Positions 42,701 to 54,216 of a stretch of 64,000 bases of DNA are shown one piece after another (position 1 is the first letter of the stretch; every line of letters begins with the position of its first letter). The notes below the pieces were generated by a model that did not search any database, was not told the DNA's origin, and saw only the letters and a program-made list of their open reading frames with translations. Both the position numbers and the translations under genes were made by a program. This DNA comes from Narthecium ossifragum (taxonomy: Eukaryota > Streptophyta > Magnoliopsida > Dioscoreales > Nartheciaceae), in contig OY986966.1 of NCBI GenBank assembly GCA_963920575.1, positions 5,042,130-5,106,129 on the forward strand, read 5' to 3'.

Positions 42701-44998
42701 TATCTCCTAATTAAACATCTACTTGTGTCCCCCGCCAAACTATTGATCCATGAAATAGGCAGAGATAACAACTAATTGTTACCAATTGTTTGCCCGCGTA
42801 TTTTGGGCTTGGGAGCATGGTGCAGAGCCCCGGCATGGTTAATTAGGTTGGATTTCATTAGCAATATGCACTTCATTATGCTGGCGCATACATAACATAA
42901 GTGCTAGGGAAATTTCTTCTTATTCATTCGACCTCAAAAAAGTCGCGATCATGCACAAATCCAAACCTAATTCATCAAAGATACAAAGATCTACATGACC
43001 AAAAGGATATGATTTAAAAGCTAAATTGCAGAACTGAGATCTATTGTATCAAGTTACTTCAGATTTGGTGTATCATACATTTTTTATCCATGAAATAGGC
43101 AGAGATAACAACTAACTGTTACCAATTGTTTGCCCACCTATTTTGGGTTTGGGAGCATGGTGCAGAGCCCCGGCATGGTTAATTAGGTTGGATTTCATTA
43201 GCAATATGCACTTCATTATGCTGGCACATACATAAAATAAGTGCTAGGGAAATTTCTTCTTATTCATTCGACCTCAAAAAAGTCATGATCATGCACAAAT
43301 CCAAACCTAATTCATCAGAGACACAAAGATCTACATGACCAAAAGATATGATTTAAAAGCTAAATTGTAGAAAACTTAGATCAATTGTATCAAGTTGCTT
43401 CAGATTTGGTGTATCATACATTTTTGATCCACGAAATAGGCAGAGATAACAAATAACTGTTGCCAATTCTTTGCCTGCCTATTTTGGGCTTGGCAGCATG
43501 GTGCAGAGCCCCCAGCATGGTTAATTAGGTTGGATTTCATTAGCAATATGCAGTTCATTATGCTGGCACATACATAACATAAGTACTAGGGAAATTTCTT
43601 CTTATTCATTCGACCTCAAAAAAGTCGTGATCATGCACAAATCCAAACCTAATTCATCAAAGATCCAAAGATCTACATGACCAAAAGAATATGATTTAAA
43701 AGCTAAATTGTAGAAAACTGAGATCAATTGTATCAAGTTACTTCAGATTTGGTGTGTCATACATTTTTGAGCACTCTAACAAAGTGTTACTCAAGTCAGG
43801 CCGGAGCCTTCTCAACTAAAGTTTAGCTCTAGCTAACTATGCATTTTATATAAAATGCACATGACAATGAGGACGATGACATAATCACAACTAATATTAC
43901 CTACCAAGTTTGGAACCGCCATGTGGAAACTAATAATTCATGATCCCAACCTTTATTCACTTTCTATGAATGGAAAGTATCATAAATCACTTCTCACGTT
44001 TCAAATTAAATCTGCTTTGATTTATTCTTGCTCTTTCTGGCCTGACAAATCCTCCTTGCACCAGTCATCTGTGATATAATGTTTCAGAAAATCCAACCAT
44101 CACAGGGAATTACCTTTACTTTACCCTGTAATACTCCACTAGATAGTGCATAGTCCACTCAACTTGAACCGAACATTCGCCATTCTATTACACCAATGCA
44201 ATTAACATCAGACAGAGCCTACCTTGCCTTTAATGGTATGTGTTTTGAATCAACTAAACATCCTCATTGTTTAAGGCATCTAAATGTACAGAATTTCCAC
44301 CAAGTTCACCCGTGTTTTCAGGAAGCGTGTAAGCATCATAGCTCCACAGAGCAGGCATAAGAGAATAGAGATGCCAACCAACAACAAACAGCAAGGAATC
44401 ATTTGTCTATGACCTAAACAAAAGTCGAGAGAAGCAATACCTCTCATTTCGGTTGAGCCGTGCACCCTGGTAGAAAGCAACCGAGAGTAGCCAGGAATCA
44501 CTGTGTACAGCGACCAGGGAGAGCCAGTCGCGTCGGTTCATGCCGTCCCTAGCGAAGTTGATACCCAGCGCCGGCTCCGGCAGCTCCGGCGGCACCTCCT
44601 CCGCTGGCAGCGTCACCTCCCAGGTCTCGTTCGGGTGCCCATAAAGGCACAAGTTCTCCTTCTCTAATCCCTCGCACCAACACCACCACTCCCCAAATCA
44701 AAAACGCCCCATCACCACTAACTCCCAAAAAAATAAAAAGGGGAAAAAAAAACCCTAACTTTGATAGACATCTCATGTAACTCACCTGGATCGCAGAGGG
44801 AATAGAATTCGTCGACATCTGAGAGGAGACATCAAAGAGATCAGTACTCAAGGCCAGAGAGGATAGAGGTAAAAAAGCATGGGGAAAGAAAGGAATACCG
44901 GTAGTGAGGGAGCGGACGACGCCGGAGCGGCGGCCGCTGTAATCCTTGTAGATCTCCTCGACGGTGCGCGGCGTCGAGGAGACCGAGGCCGCTTCCAT
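39706..44998 (-). CDS. Alfin-like PHD-finger protein (5 exons, complete)
   Basis: A plant chromatin reader of the Alfin-like (AL) family; its C-terminal PHD finger binds the H3 tail with trimethylated K4. Exons on the minus strand: 44899-44998, 44786-44818, 44441-44663, 40022-40139, 39706-39957, totalling 726 bp (241 aa, the usual AL length), all GT-AG with matching phase. It starts [20 protein letters not shown]. The N-terminal Alfin domain includes [40 protein letters not shown] and [14 protein letters not shown] Ser/Lys-rich linker follows, then the PHD finger from 'CGTCGG' through '[16 protein letters not shown]' to 'YKCPSC', with all eight C4HC3 ligands present. It ends SSKRGRQ. Intron 3 is 4.3 kb and carries a 340-bp tandem repeat. 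I cannot assign an AL subgroup number. Confidence 0.96.
42742..43771. repeat. 340-bp tandem repeat, three copies, in the Alfin-like gene's intron 3
   Basis: Three head-to-tail units share 'gaaataggcagagataacaa', 'gagcatggtgcagagccccg', 'ttattcattcgacctcaaaa' and 'cttcagatttggtgt'. The anchor '(t/c)gaaataggc' falls at 42751, 43091 and 43432, a spacing of 340-341 bp. Identity is high, so the expansion is recent. There is no coding content. Confidence 0.92.
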
Positions 44999-44999
44999 A

Positions 45000-46690
45000 G
45001 CTTTTAGAGATCGAAGAGAGGAGAGATGCTAGTATCTAATCTTGAGAGATGCCTCTACTCAATTAATTAGTTGCAAGGATTTTTTTTCCATACAGAAAAG
45101 AAAAAGAGACTTCTGACTCGGAAACAAGAACAGAGATAGAGATGGTGACATTCACATATAATCTTGAGAGATATAGCCTCCACTCTATTGATTAGTTGGC
45201 CTGGTCGAGATGATTAATTCTCGACCGTCCATGTGGAAAAGCTAATACAGGATCTTATGACAGCTGGACTCTTGCTCGTCGGGAAGGTCCGATTTCTCGG
45301 CCCAGTTAGGCCCACTTCCGCCATCCCAGTGGGCCTTTGAGCAGGTAAAGATTACAATAAACATGTTTGGGATCAAGAGACCAAAAAAGGATCAGTGATT
45401 CAGTGAGTGTGCTGAGGAGAACCCATTATAGATAGGTACACTTAGCCAATAAATCGAATCATAATTATTGAATTTTATTGAAGCATAAGTAACTAAGAAT
45501 TAAGATGATAGTTTACGCCGGGCACGAACCCGCCGACATCCCGAGCTGAGTTGGGTACACAAAAAAAAAACAGCACAAACGAAACATGTCTATTTTCCGA
45601 ATAGAACTCTTAGATTGTGAAAACAAGATAACATAGCAATTGAAAACTAGTCTCTCCTTGTAGCTATGTCGTCCTCTAATAGAACTCTAACCACTTGACC
45701 TAAAAACTTAAACCATTGGGTGGGGGCACGTGTGACGTGTGTGTTCGAATGAATATGAGACAACCAACATGTTAAAAGAGCGGCAGCGGAAACACACGAC
45801 ACGGGTTTGAACACAACCACTCAAAACAAAAATTTAAATGAAGACAAGTTAATATTATGTTGATAATAGAAAGAGGAGATTAGGATCTTGCTTTTACTAA
45901 GATAGTAAGAATACTTTACAACGACAAGAAGAAAACTGAATTCTTAGACACTTACAAGATAAGGTGATAGAGCTCCAAATGAGAGGAAAACGCCGATGAT
46001 GAGGAAGAAAAGCCGATGTAGAATCGAAGCTTGATCGAGGCCAGTGTATCACATTGTGCCCTTAAGTTCGTATTGCCCACCACCGGTGCTTCTGGTTCTT
46101 CAGGCAAGGAACTCCCAATGTACAACGATCTCGTGCGCGAACGGAAGGAAGCCGGCCTTCGATCGCCCATCAAGCCTTCGCTGGTACGGTACTCTCAGAC
46201 TTCAAGACCCTCTACAAGTGAGTGGTGTGCAAAATGGATGCATGCAGCTTAGCTTCTAAAGGGTTGGAATAGGTCCTATTTATAGGCTAAGGGAGGAAGT
46301 TGATCAGCCATTAGGAGAGATGAAAAGGCACGCCTCGTCAGCAACAACATCCAATTATAGACTGTCACGTCATCCCGAAACTAACCAGTCAAGTGTAACC
46401 AAGAGTCAGATTCCAATCAATTCCTCTAGAATTGAAACTGACTCAATCAATACTACAGAAGCCCAAGAGTCGTAACTGACTCAATCAAGTCATCTGAAGC
46501 CCAAGAGTCAGACCAGATCAATTCCCAAGAGATAACTGACTCAGCCCATTAATCATGGGCAGCCCAAGAGTCAAACCCAATCAATTCATCTATAACTGTC
46601 GTGGAAGCTGAAAAGGTTCAGTAAATTCGAGCTGACTCAACCAGCTCCTGTGTGTAGCAAAAAGGACACACCACACACGGGGCAGCTTAG
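45000..46690. other. Intergenic region with transposon-like flanks
   Basis: 45000-45130 is likely promoter and 5' leader of the Alfin-like gene. Around 45395-45510 the sequence resembles 52120-52200 ('agccaataaat(c/t)gaat(c/t)ata') and 55490-55530 ('agtaactaagaattaagatg'), pointing to a dispersed repeat. A 73-codon frame at 46031-46252 shows no family match. Confidence 0.4.
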
Positions 46691-46958
46691 AGGCTCAAAA
46701 CACTATATAAACTAGTGAAAGATTTATTCCACTTCTAATGTGGCACTAAACCAATTCTAATAGCCAAATGGAGGTGAGCACATGTGTGTAGAGTGGTTTA
46801 GTGCCACATTGGAAGTGGAAGAAATCTTTCACTAGTTTATATAGTGTTCAAAGCCTAGAGGCTCAAAACACTATATAAACTAGTGAAAGATTTCTTCTAC
46901 TTCCAATGTGGGATTAAACCACTCTACACACATGAGCTCACCTCCATTTGGCTATTAG
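46690..46958. repeat. Foldback repeat with 92-bp arms
   Basis: The arms at 46757-46848 and 46867-46958 are near-perfect reverse complements separated by 18 bp. The outer ends are 'ctaatagccaaatggaggtg' and its complement; the inner part is 'aacactatataaactagtga'. A third partial copy at about 46697-46752 lies just to the left, also inverted with respect to the middle copy. No target duplication was found. Confidence 0.9.
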
Positions 46959-47182
46959 TTAATGGGCTCTTTCAAAGCCCATTTAAATCAACCCATGCTT
47001 AGCCCAACTTAATTGGGCTCCAAATCCAACATATTAATGGTCCTAAAACCCCTCTTCTTGTTCCTTGTCCCACTTGGATGAAACCCATAGCATTGCTCTT
47101 GGCTTACACATTCCCAAGCACACCCCATTTCAAAGTAGATGCAAAAGAAGCACCTGTGCCAGTCATCCTCACAATTCCTCTC

Positions 47183-48118
47183 TTTTTTTTTTTTTTTTGA
47201 TAAGTTGAGCTGAAGCTAGAGCCAAAAGACTTACAGGGAACCAGACTCCCTTACATGGGCATCGCGAGCTAGCTCGTCGGCCCTAACATTCCACTCTCTA
47301 GGTATGTGGACTAACAAAAAGTTAACAAAATTCCCTAAGTGCCACCAAAGGTCAAGTAGCATCCTCCGGCAATCATCATTGACAGGCATACGCCCATTCA
47401 CCATATCCATGGCAAATCGAGAGTCACTTTCAACCAATATGCTCATCATGCTTCGCCGGTTGGCCTCCTGTACCGCTGCTAGAATTGCAATGATTTCCGC
47501 TTGGATCACAGAGCTAGCTGCCAATGCCAAAGAGAGCTCCCAAGCTAGGTCAGCACCATCAAAGCAGACAACCCCTATGCCCGTTGACCCAGTTATGATG
47601 GAAGCGTCCACCTGTATGCGTGCACCATCCCAAGCCTCGCACTCTACTCCACGAACTTTCCGACCATTTAGAAGAAGAAACTCCATGATCTGCCATTTGA
47701 TATTGCGGGCGAAACTTGGAATGGAGACCCCCTCTTGTCCATAGACCACGCTACACCTCCTCTTCCAGAGAGACCAAAGAGTATAAGAAATGATGGATTT
47801 AATCAACCTGATCGCATCCGTTTTCTGGGGCTTAAGTAACCAATCCATACACACCGGGAGGTTTAGCAATTGGGGGTCCAGATTCGTGCCCTCTAGCACA
47901 ATCTTCCAGGTGGCGGACGCCACACCCAAACAATATATGGTCCAAGGTCTCCTCTTCAGCTCCACTGGCCGGACAAACTTTGTCACTGATTAATCTCAGC
48001 TCCCACAGTCGGTCTCTAGCAGCTACCTTCCCGTGCGCCAGCTTCCAGAGGAACTGCTGTACTCGGGGGGCCTGCTGGGCTGCGCCAGATACTCCACCAG
48101 GTTGCCGCCGGCTGCCGT
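47183..48118 (-). mobile_element. 5'-truncated LINE tail (zinc knuckle and RNase H)
   Basis: A T-run at 47183-47198 is the poly(A) tail of a minus-strand LINE. Upstream the minus frames read VQQFLWKLAHGKVAARDRLW, then 'CPASGAEEETLDHILFGC' (zinc knuckle with one Cys replaced), and then the RNase H core 'IQVDASIITG', 'GVVCFDGADLAWE', 'ILVESDSRFAMDMVNGR' and 'VHIPREWNVRADELARDA'. The 47231-47986 frame stays open for 251 codons. The 5' junction at about 48118 abuts a macro-domain relic. I could not find a target duplication. Confidence 0.85.
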
Positions 48119-48672
48119 CGATGCTGAAGCCTGGGAGTGGAGTGAATGCAGCTATGGTCAAAGAAGCTGGTGAATCGCTTGAAACAGCTACCAAGGAATG
48201 TGCCGAGACCCTTACCTCTGCAAGTTCAGTTGTAGTTCCTCTTCCATCAATGTCTCCATTGTACCAAAGAGGAGTCACTCTTGTTATACATGTTCTTGAA
48301 CCTAACATGAACCCGCAGCGGCCAACTATCTTACGAATGACTATGTTCGAGGCTGCAAGGTTCTTCGTTCTGCATACTTGTCACTTTTTGAGAATTTCGC
48401 ATCTGTAGTAGTCTCACAGAACCTAGCAAATGAAAAGGAAACTAGAAATGACTGCACTGACGGAATAGATACACAAGAAGCAAAGGACTACCTTTTGAAC
48501 CTGTTTTAAAAGATAAATGTGGCACAAAACATGGGCCATCCAGGACCCCAATATTCTAATGCCAAGTGCTTAGCAGCAGAGATCAGTGATGACACAAGAA
48601 ACTTCCCTGGCACTGCTGCTGCACTGGATGAAAAGGCGCAGAAAGACCTGGTTATCACTCAGTACGTATGCC
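48119..48672 (+). pseudogene. Macro-domain relic of an aprataxin-like protein
   Basis: The frame from 48128 reads LKPGSGVNAAMVKEAGESLE, then 'VVVPLPSMSPLYQRGVTLVI' and 'HVLEPNMNP'. After a one-base frameshift near 48318 it continues 'ANYLTNDYVRGCKVLRSAYL' and 'SLFENFASVV'. This order (G-GVN-A, then GVTHVIHVLGPNMNP) is the ADP-ribose-binding macro domain of plant aprataxin-like proteins such as the one annotated bHLH140 in Arabidopsis. A stop near 48508 and the LINE cutting off the 5' side mark it as a pseudogene. The last part, up to 'DLVITQ' and a gtacgt donor, I do not recognise. Assignment rests on my memory of the family. Confidence 0.55.
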
Positions 48673-48729
48673 CACATGAGATCGATATAGTGCCTATCTT
48701 TTTCTTATTTTCATGGAAATTTATTCCGT

Positions 48730-49860
48730 GATCTTCATGTTATTATTAGCCAGAATTTCAACACAAATGCACTTAAAGAAGGAAAAAACATTGGAATTCT
48801 TTCACCACCATGTTTTTCCGTGATTCAGTTGGTGTGATTGAAGAAGTTGATAAATATGGCGAGGCAACATTGAAAGATGAGAGCATCTTATCCATGGGGC
48901 TGCTATGTCACAAGTGTCCCATGTTATGAATTGCAAAGCTTCCTTTCCCCTTTTCTACTTCAAAATGGACGAATTTATGCATTATTCTCTTTATTAAATT
49001 GATTTAATTCATGCAGTGAACATCTAATTTATAGTTATAGTATACGAATTTAATACAATTAATATTATATAGTATCCCACGCTAATTCCATTAATAAAAT
49101 TTTATTTTTATAATCAAATCATTCATTAACCTTGTGATCACCTATCATATGGGTGGAGGCCCACCTGGTCATAATATATGACTCTTCCCCAACAATGTAA
49201 TTAAGTCATATGATTGAAATGTTCCCTGTTCCCACGCTAGGTGAGTCTCGACGTGTAGGGGTTAAAAAGTCTTATGGTCGGCGTGTGGCTCACTGGTGCA
49301 TCTGACTATTCGATTATATCATTTACGAATTTAGCAATTCTGAAAATGATGATTATGATATTAAATAAGATTTCAAGGGATGATATTGAATCTATCATTT
49401 TGTTGATTCTAACAAAAAATGAGGTGATATATCAAACTCTTAATTAAATTTAGCAAAATATTGTTAATGATGTGACAATTCATCTACTAAAAGTGAAAAG
49501 AAATTGATGTGCCATTCACTGAGTGGAGCTTCTTGACACGTGGTGCGAAACTCTCACTAAATATTTTCTCCAATGATGTAGGCAGATCAAACACCTGATT
49601 AACAGCTCAATATAGGTAAGGTAGATACAATCCAATACCAAACAAAATGCATATTTTTCCTCGTATTTGTTTTTAGATACGTCTGCTTTGGTTTACAATG
49701 CTCATGGGCCACCCATTGGCCGCCAGAGAGCTAGTCAGTCACACGTCCAGCTCAATGGACCAGCTTTCTCCGACTCTCTGATGCCATCTTCTTTAGTTTT
49801 CAAGGGCTCATCAGAGCTCGTCTCAGCTAGTATGCCGTATGCCAACCTTCATATACAGTA
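48730..49860. other. AT-rich intergenic DNA, 3' of symplekin
   Basis: No clear gene. 48828-48930 could be a further exon relic of the macro-domain pseudogene (VGVIEEVDKYGEATLKDES after an acceptor-like cag), but I cannot confirm it. The part nearest 49860 should hold the symplekin 3' untranslated region. Confidence 0.35.
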
Positions 49861-52800
49861 TCAGCTCAAAGCTGAAGATTCTTGAGTTACTTCGGTCGCT
49901 GCATCTGCAGCAGAGCTGCTCGTGTCTGCAGCTTGGCTTTGACTCGTCTGTGCTTGGCTTGAAGTTTGTGGATCATTAGCCAGCCCCAGGACTACCAGTG
50001 TAGATCTAAAGCCAAGTTATAAGATCAGATAACTTTTAACCGAAAAGAAAATATATAGAGCACGAGATATGAAGGTTGGCTCACCTAGGAAGAGTTGACC
50101 TCAAACTTGGCTGGCTGGCATGCTCAATCAAGGGAGCCTTCAGAACGGGATTTCTGTTCAAGGCATTCTCAAGCTGTGTGGCTGGTAACTGGTAGGCAAA
50201 ATTATGTATAGTCGGAATGTTAAGTGATGTAATAACCACAAGGATTACCATAGAAATGAGAATAGAGCGCTGATTTGTGTACATGGCCGAAACCATGTAC
50301 GTTACACACGTGGTCCAATCGGTAATAAGATACTGATCGATTGTTCTAGTCAATCGGTACCTCACTACTGATGAAATAGATTAATCAATCGGTACCTCAC
50401 TACCGATTGAATGTACCAATGATCGGATCGGTACTGAAGTACCGATTGGTTGATCTAATCCATCAGTACTTCACTATCGATGAAATAGAGCAATCAATCA
50501 GTACCTCACTACGTGGGTGGTCATGTACACAACTTTATTCATGAGAATAAGAAGATATAAGAAACCAATATCACTATCAACAAGAAAAGATAGATTTATG
50601 TCTTGATATAGAGCAAACATGGACACCAAACAATAAACTAGCGACATTTCGGTGCTGAGAAATCCCCTGACGATTAAATGTCTAAATTAACCTCTTTCTA
50701 TCAGTTTAAGGGGTTTCTACCCTTCCTTTCAGCTTAAGCTTTTAGAATAAATGATCGTTTCACATCCTAACTTCATTGTGGGTGCCGTTTCTCCTCTTTC
50801 ATTCCCCTCCTACAAAAACTCTTTCATCCCCCTCCTACAAAAACATAATTTTCTTCTCCTCTGAAATGTCTTCATATGGGCCCATCTCCCAATTGGTAGT
50901 CTAATATTTTGTACTAATTGGTGCAACTTCTAAACTTCCACTAGCTACTTTCCTTAGATAATTAAGAGCTAAGATAGCAGTTCAGATAAGAAAATAGAAA
51001 AGGTATAACCGGAAAGTCGCATGAATAAGATAATAGTACAAAGGAGACAACAGAGCTAGACCTACTCAAAAGTCACACATGTCAAACCCATTGATCTTGC
51101 CTCATTGTCAAAGAGTAAGATACGCTGATCTAATAAAGAGTCCTAGAGATCCATCTTCCTACATTATAAAGTGTGAGCATTGGCTTGGTTCAAAAGTTAA
51201 AAGCAATCAGAAATAAAGTATCAACTTAACACGAGCCCGGATGCTTCCTCTAAATAATGCTCCATATGATAGTCTTGGTAAGAAAACTGCGGCCGACTGA
51301 TGTAACATTGGCATGCATACACTTGACAGGGCATATCAATTAAGCCGAACTATCATTTGATCAGTATGTATTTCATCTGTTGCTAGGCTCTTATGATGCA
51401 AAGCAAAGCCATTCGCAAATGTGTTTTCTGATCAAGTTAGTACAGTTTGAAGTAGAAACTGAAATACAGTTTCTCTCATGGACTTGAACCCTGAGGAATC
51501 TGCTCCAAATTTTTGCAGTTATACTAATAAAACTTTGAAAAAGGTATGGGACACTTTTCAGCTTTCAGTTTCCTCTCTTGGAACTGTTTCCATATGATTT
51601 TATATGGTTTGTGCAAGTCCTGCTCATGTCTTCGCTCTTTCCAATTGCCGTAATGAGATATGGTTTTGTATATAACATGACGCATTCTGATATTGAATGG
51701 CAGACTGACACAGGATGGCATTTAATATTAAATTCTCTTTCATGTCTTCACACTGTGTTGATGATGCTATGCGAACCATTCCACTATTCAGGTAATAAAT
51801 CAAATTCCATGGTACAAGTCCATGCAACAAATAAACAAACCTGCAGCAATACGTTGAAGGACTGAGGCTTTGTCTGCACAGCACACTTTAAAAATCCAAC
51901 CCATAATTTTGGATTTTTCCATATCTGCATTGTTTCCAAAAATATCTAAATCAGCATATGTATCTATTGATGGGAAAGGTTTCTTATGTATCTCTTGATG
52001 GGATCGGTTTCATATAGCTACCTGCTTGCTTACAAGACGGGACAGAATTTCCATCACAAAATCAACCTACAAGTGAATCAACCGTCATGCTAGAATACCA
52101 ATTTATAAGAAACCACATAGATAAAGTGTGGGTGAGTGTGTTATGGAGAACTCATATAGATCCGCTAGCCAATAAATTGAATTATAACTATTGAATGTTA
52201 TTGCATATGAAGGATTATACTCCAACAACGAGCTTTAGAAAGAGGATTTCTAACATGCTATGAGAAAGAGGTTTTCACACATGTTAAACTTCTATTGCTT
52301 AGGTAGCTATATACAGTACAGCGGCTAGAATACCACATGTTTTGAACTACTAATGCTGCTAATGATTGTACATGCAAGCAAAGAACTCGACTGCATAACA
52401 TCATTTTTCCCTTTCTCCAAAGTTTAAAGCTTAATTCCGCTAGACAACGTTGCTACTCACCAAAGCAGGGAAAATGCCAATAGCCTGTATGACGGTACGC
52501 ATGAAAAGCAAAGGAAGAGGTATTTGTTCCACCTGCAGAATAAGTGTGACTCATTAAATTAGTAAACCAAAGAATTTTAGAGGTCGAATTGTCACAGATG
52601 CGTACCAATTGATTCAAAACCTTGGCCAAAACTTGTTGTGTGAAGACTTGTCGTTGCTCAAAGCAAATAGAGCAAGCATCAATTACCTACACAGTCAAAG
52701 TAGGTTCAGATATCTGCACCCATTGAATGTATCAGCCAAAAAGTAGTGAAAACCTTTTTTAGAGGTATTCCGTCTTTCTCGGGATCTATCCCATGAATAG

Positions 52801-54147
52801 CAATCAGAACTGCTGCTGGAGTCAATGATGAGTCAGATTGCGGAGATCCCTTAAAGAATATGGAAAAAGGAACATGTAAGTAAAGAGAAGAAAATAGTGT
52901 TCCAGAAACAGTATCAGGAAAAGAAACAAAAGAATAGAATCGACATCTCACCAGCAACATACGGTTGAGTGCTACTTGGAATTTATCCATGGGAAGATGA
53001 ATAAGTTGGGGAATAAGCGCAAGCACCTGTGACTCATGTTAACACATCCATATGAATAAAAAGGAAAAGGATACTAAACAGACGCTGACAATGAAAGTAT
53101 CAGGATGAAAGGACCACAACTGACTAGCATTCCACTAGGACAGCTGCTTTAACATGGCAAAGCATATGAGCCTCCTCTTACTAGTTATTAATGACATGAA
53201 GAAACAATGAAATGATACCTATGGGAAAAATAACAAACATGGGAGAATAGATAACAAAAAACTTCAAAAAATCAGTCTAGCTTCTACAACCACACACGAT
53301 GTTGTTAATCAGGGTCCTTAACAAGATCAAATATAAAGACCAAGAAAAAAGATTCAACGGAATAATTAATAAGAAACTATGCAGATTGATATAGAGTGCT
53401 AAAGAAAAGCAAGGGGAACTGCACAAGCATACATTTCCCTTTGATTCCTACAAGTTGCAGTTTATTGTTTGAGCTTGAGAAGGCAGCTGAAATATGAAGA
53501 ATGCATATGATCATGGATTTCATATCGTCTTTAACTTTCAATAAAGTTAAATTGGTTAGATTTCTTATGCACACCTGATGTGCTCCAACTTTAAGCCAAT
53601 CAAGACTGGCATGTAACTCATGACACGTTAGTAAGCAAGTTTGTAGCAGCTGCAAAAAAGTATGTAGATCATCCCGCCATGGTCAACAGGCTGGATGGTC
53701 AAGGCAAATATGGAGGAACAAGTCTCTTAAGGCGACTGACACTCGGAAGATATACCCAAAAGATTCAGTAATTCAAGGGCTCCATCTAGGAGGCCCCAGG
53801 AAGCTCACAATAGGACATGAACAAAAGACAAGACTGAAGACTTGAGGAATTCCATCTACGAGGCCCTGGGAATATCACAATAGGATATGAACACATTTAA
53901 ACAGGACATTAAATGCATTCCACACTTTGCACATTGTTTGATACTAAAATATGATCTATAAAAAGATTAGCAGATCAATCATGTGAGAAGTGGAACCTCT
54001 CATAATCATTTCTAATTATTACCATTGAGAGGCAAAAAAAAGACCAAATTCGTCACAACAAAACCAGTGATTGATCTTTATTTTCACGCTGCACAAAGTA
54101 AATCAAGAGAATATAGAATCCAGAGTCTGCACATGCACGCGCGTGCG

Positions 54148-54216
<69 letters not shown>

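Noticed and set aside
45515..45550. tRNA-like stretch on the minus strand (gcgggttcgtgcccg with an upstream 'ctcagctcggg')
   Set aside because: The B-box-like and A-box-like words are too close for an anticodon arm between them, and no acceptor stem pairs. At most a tRNA-derived SINE scrap.
51470..51505. GGTTCAAGTCC on the minus strand, a possible T-loop
   Set aside because: Flanking bases do not form a T-stem and no D- or anticodon arm is present upstream.
53377..53655. 92-codon minus frame within the symplekin gene
   Set aside because: It lies in a large intron between exons 54221-54268 and 52952-53026, which join in phase without it, and it has no match to the family.
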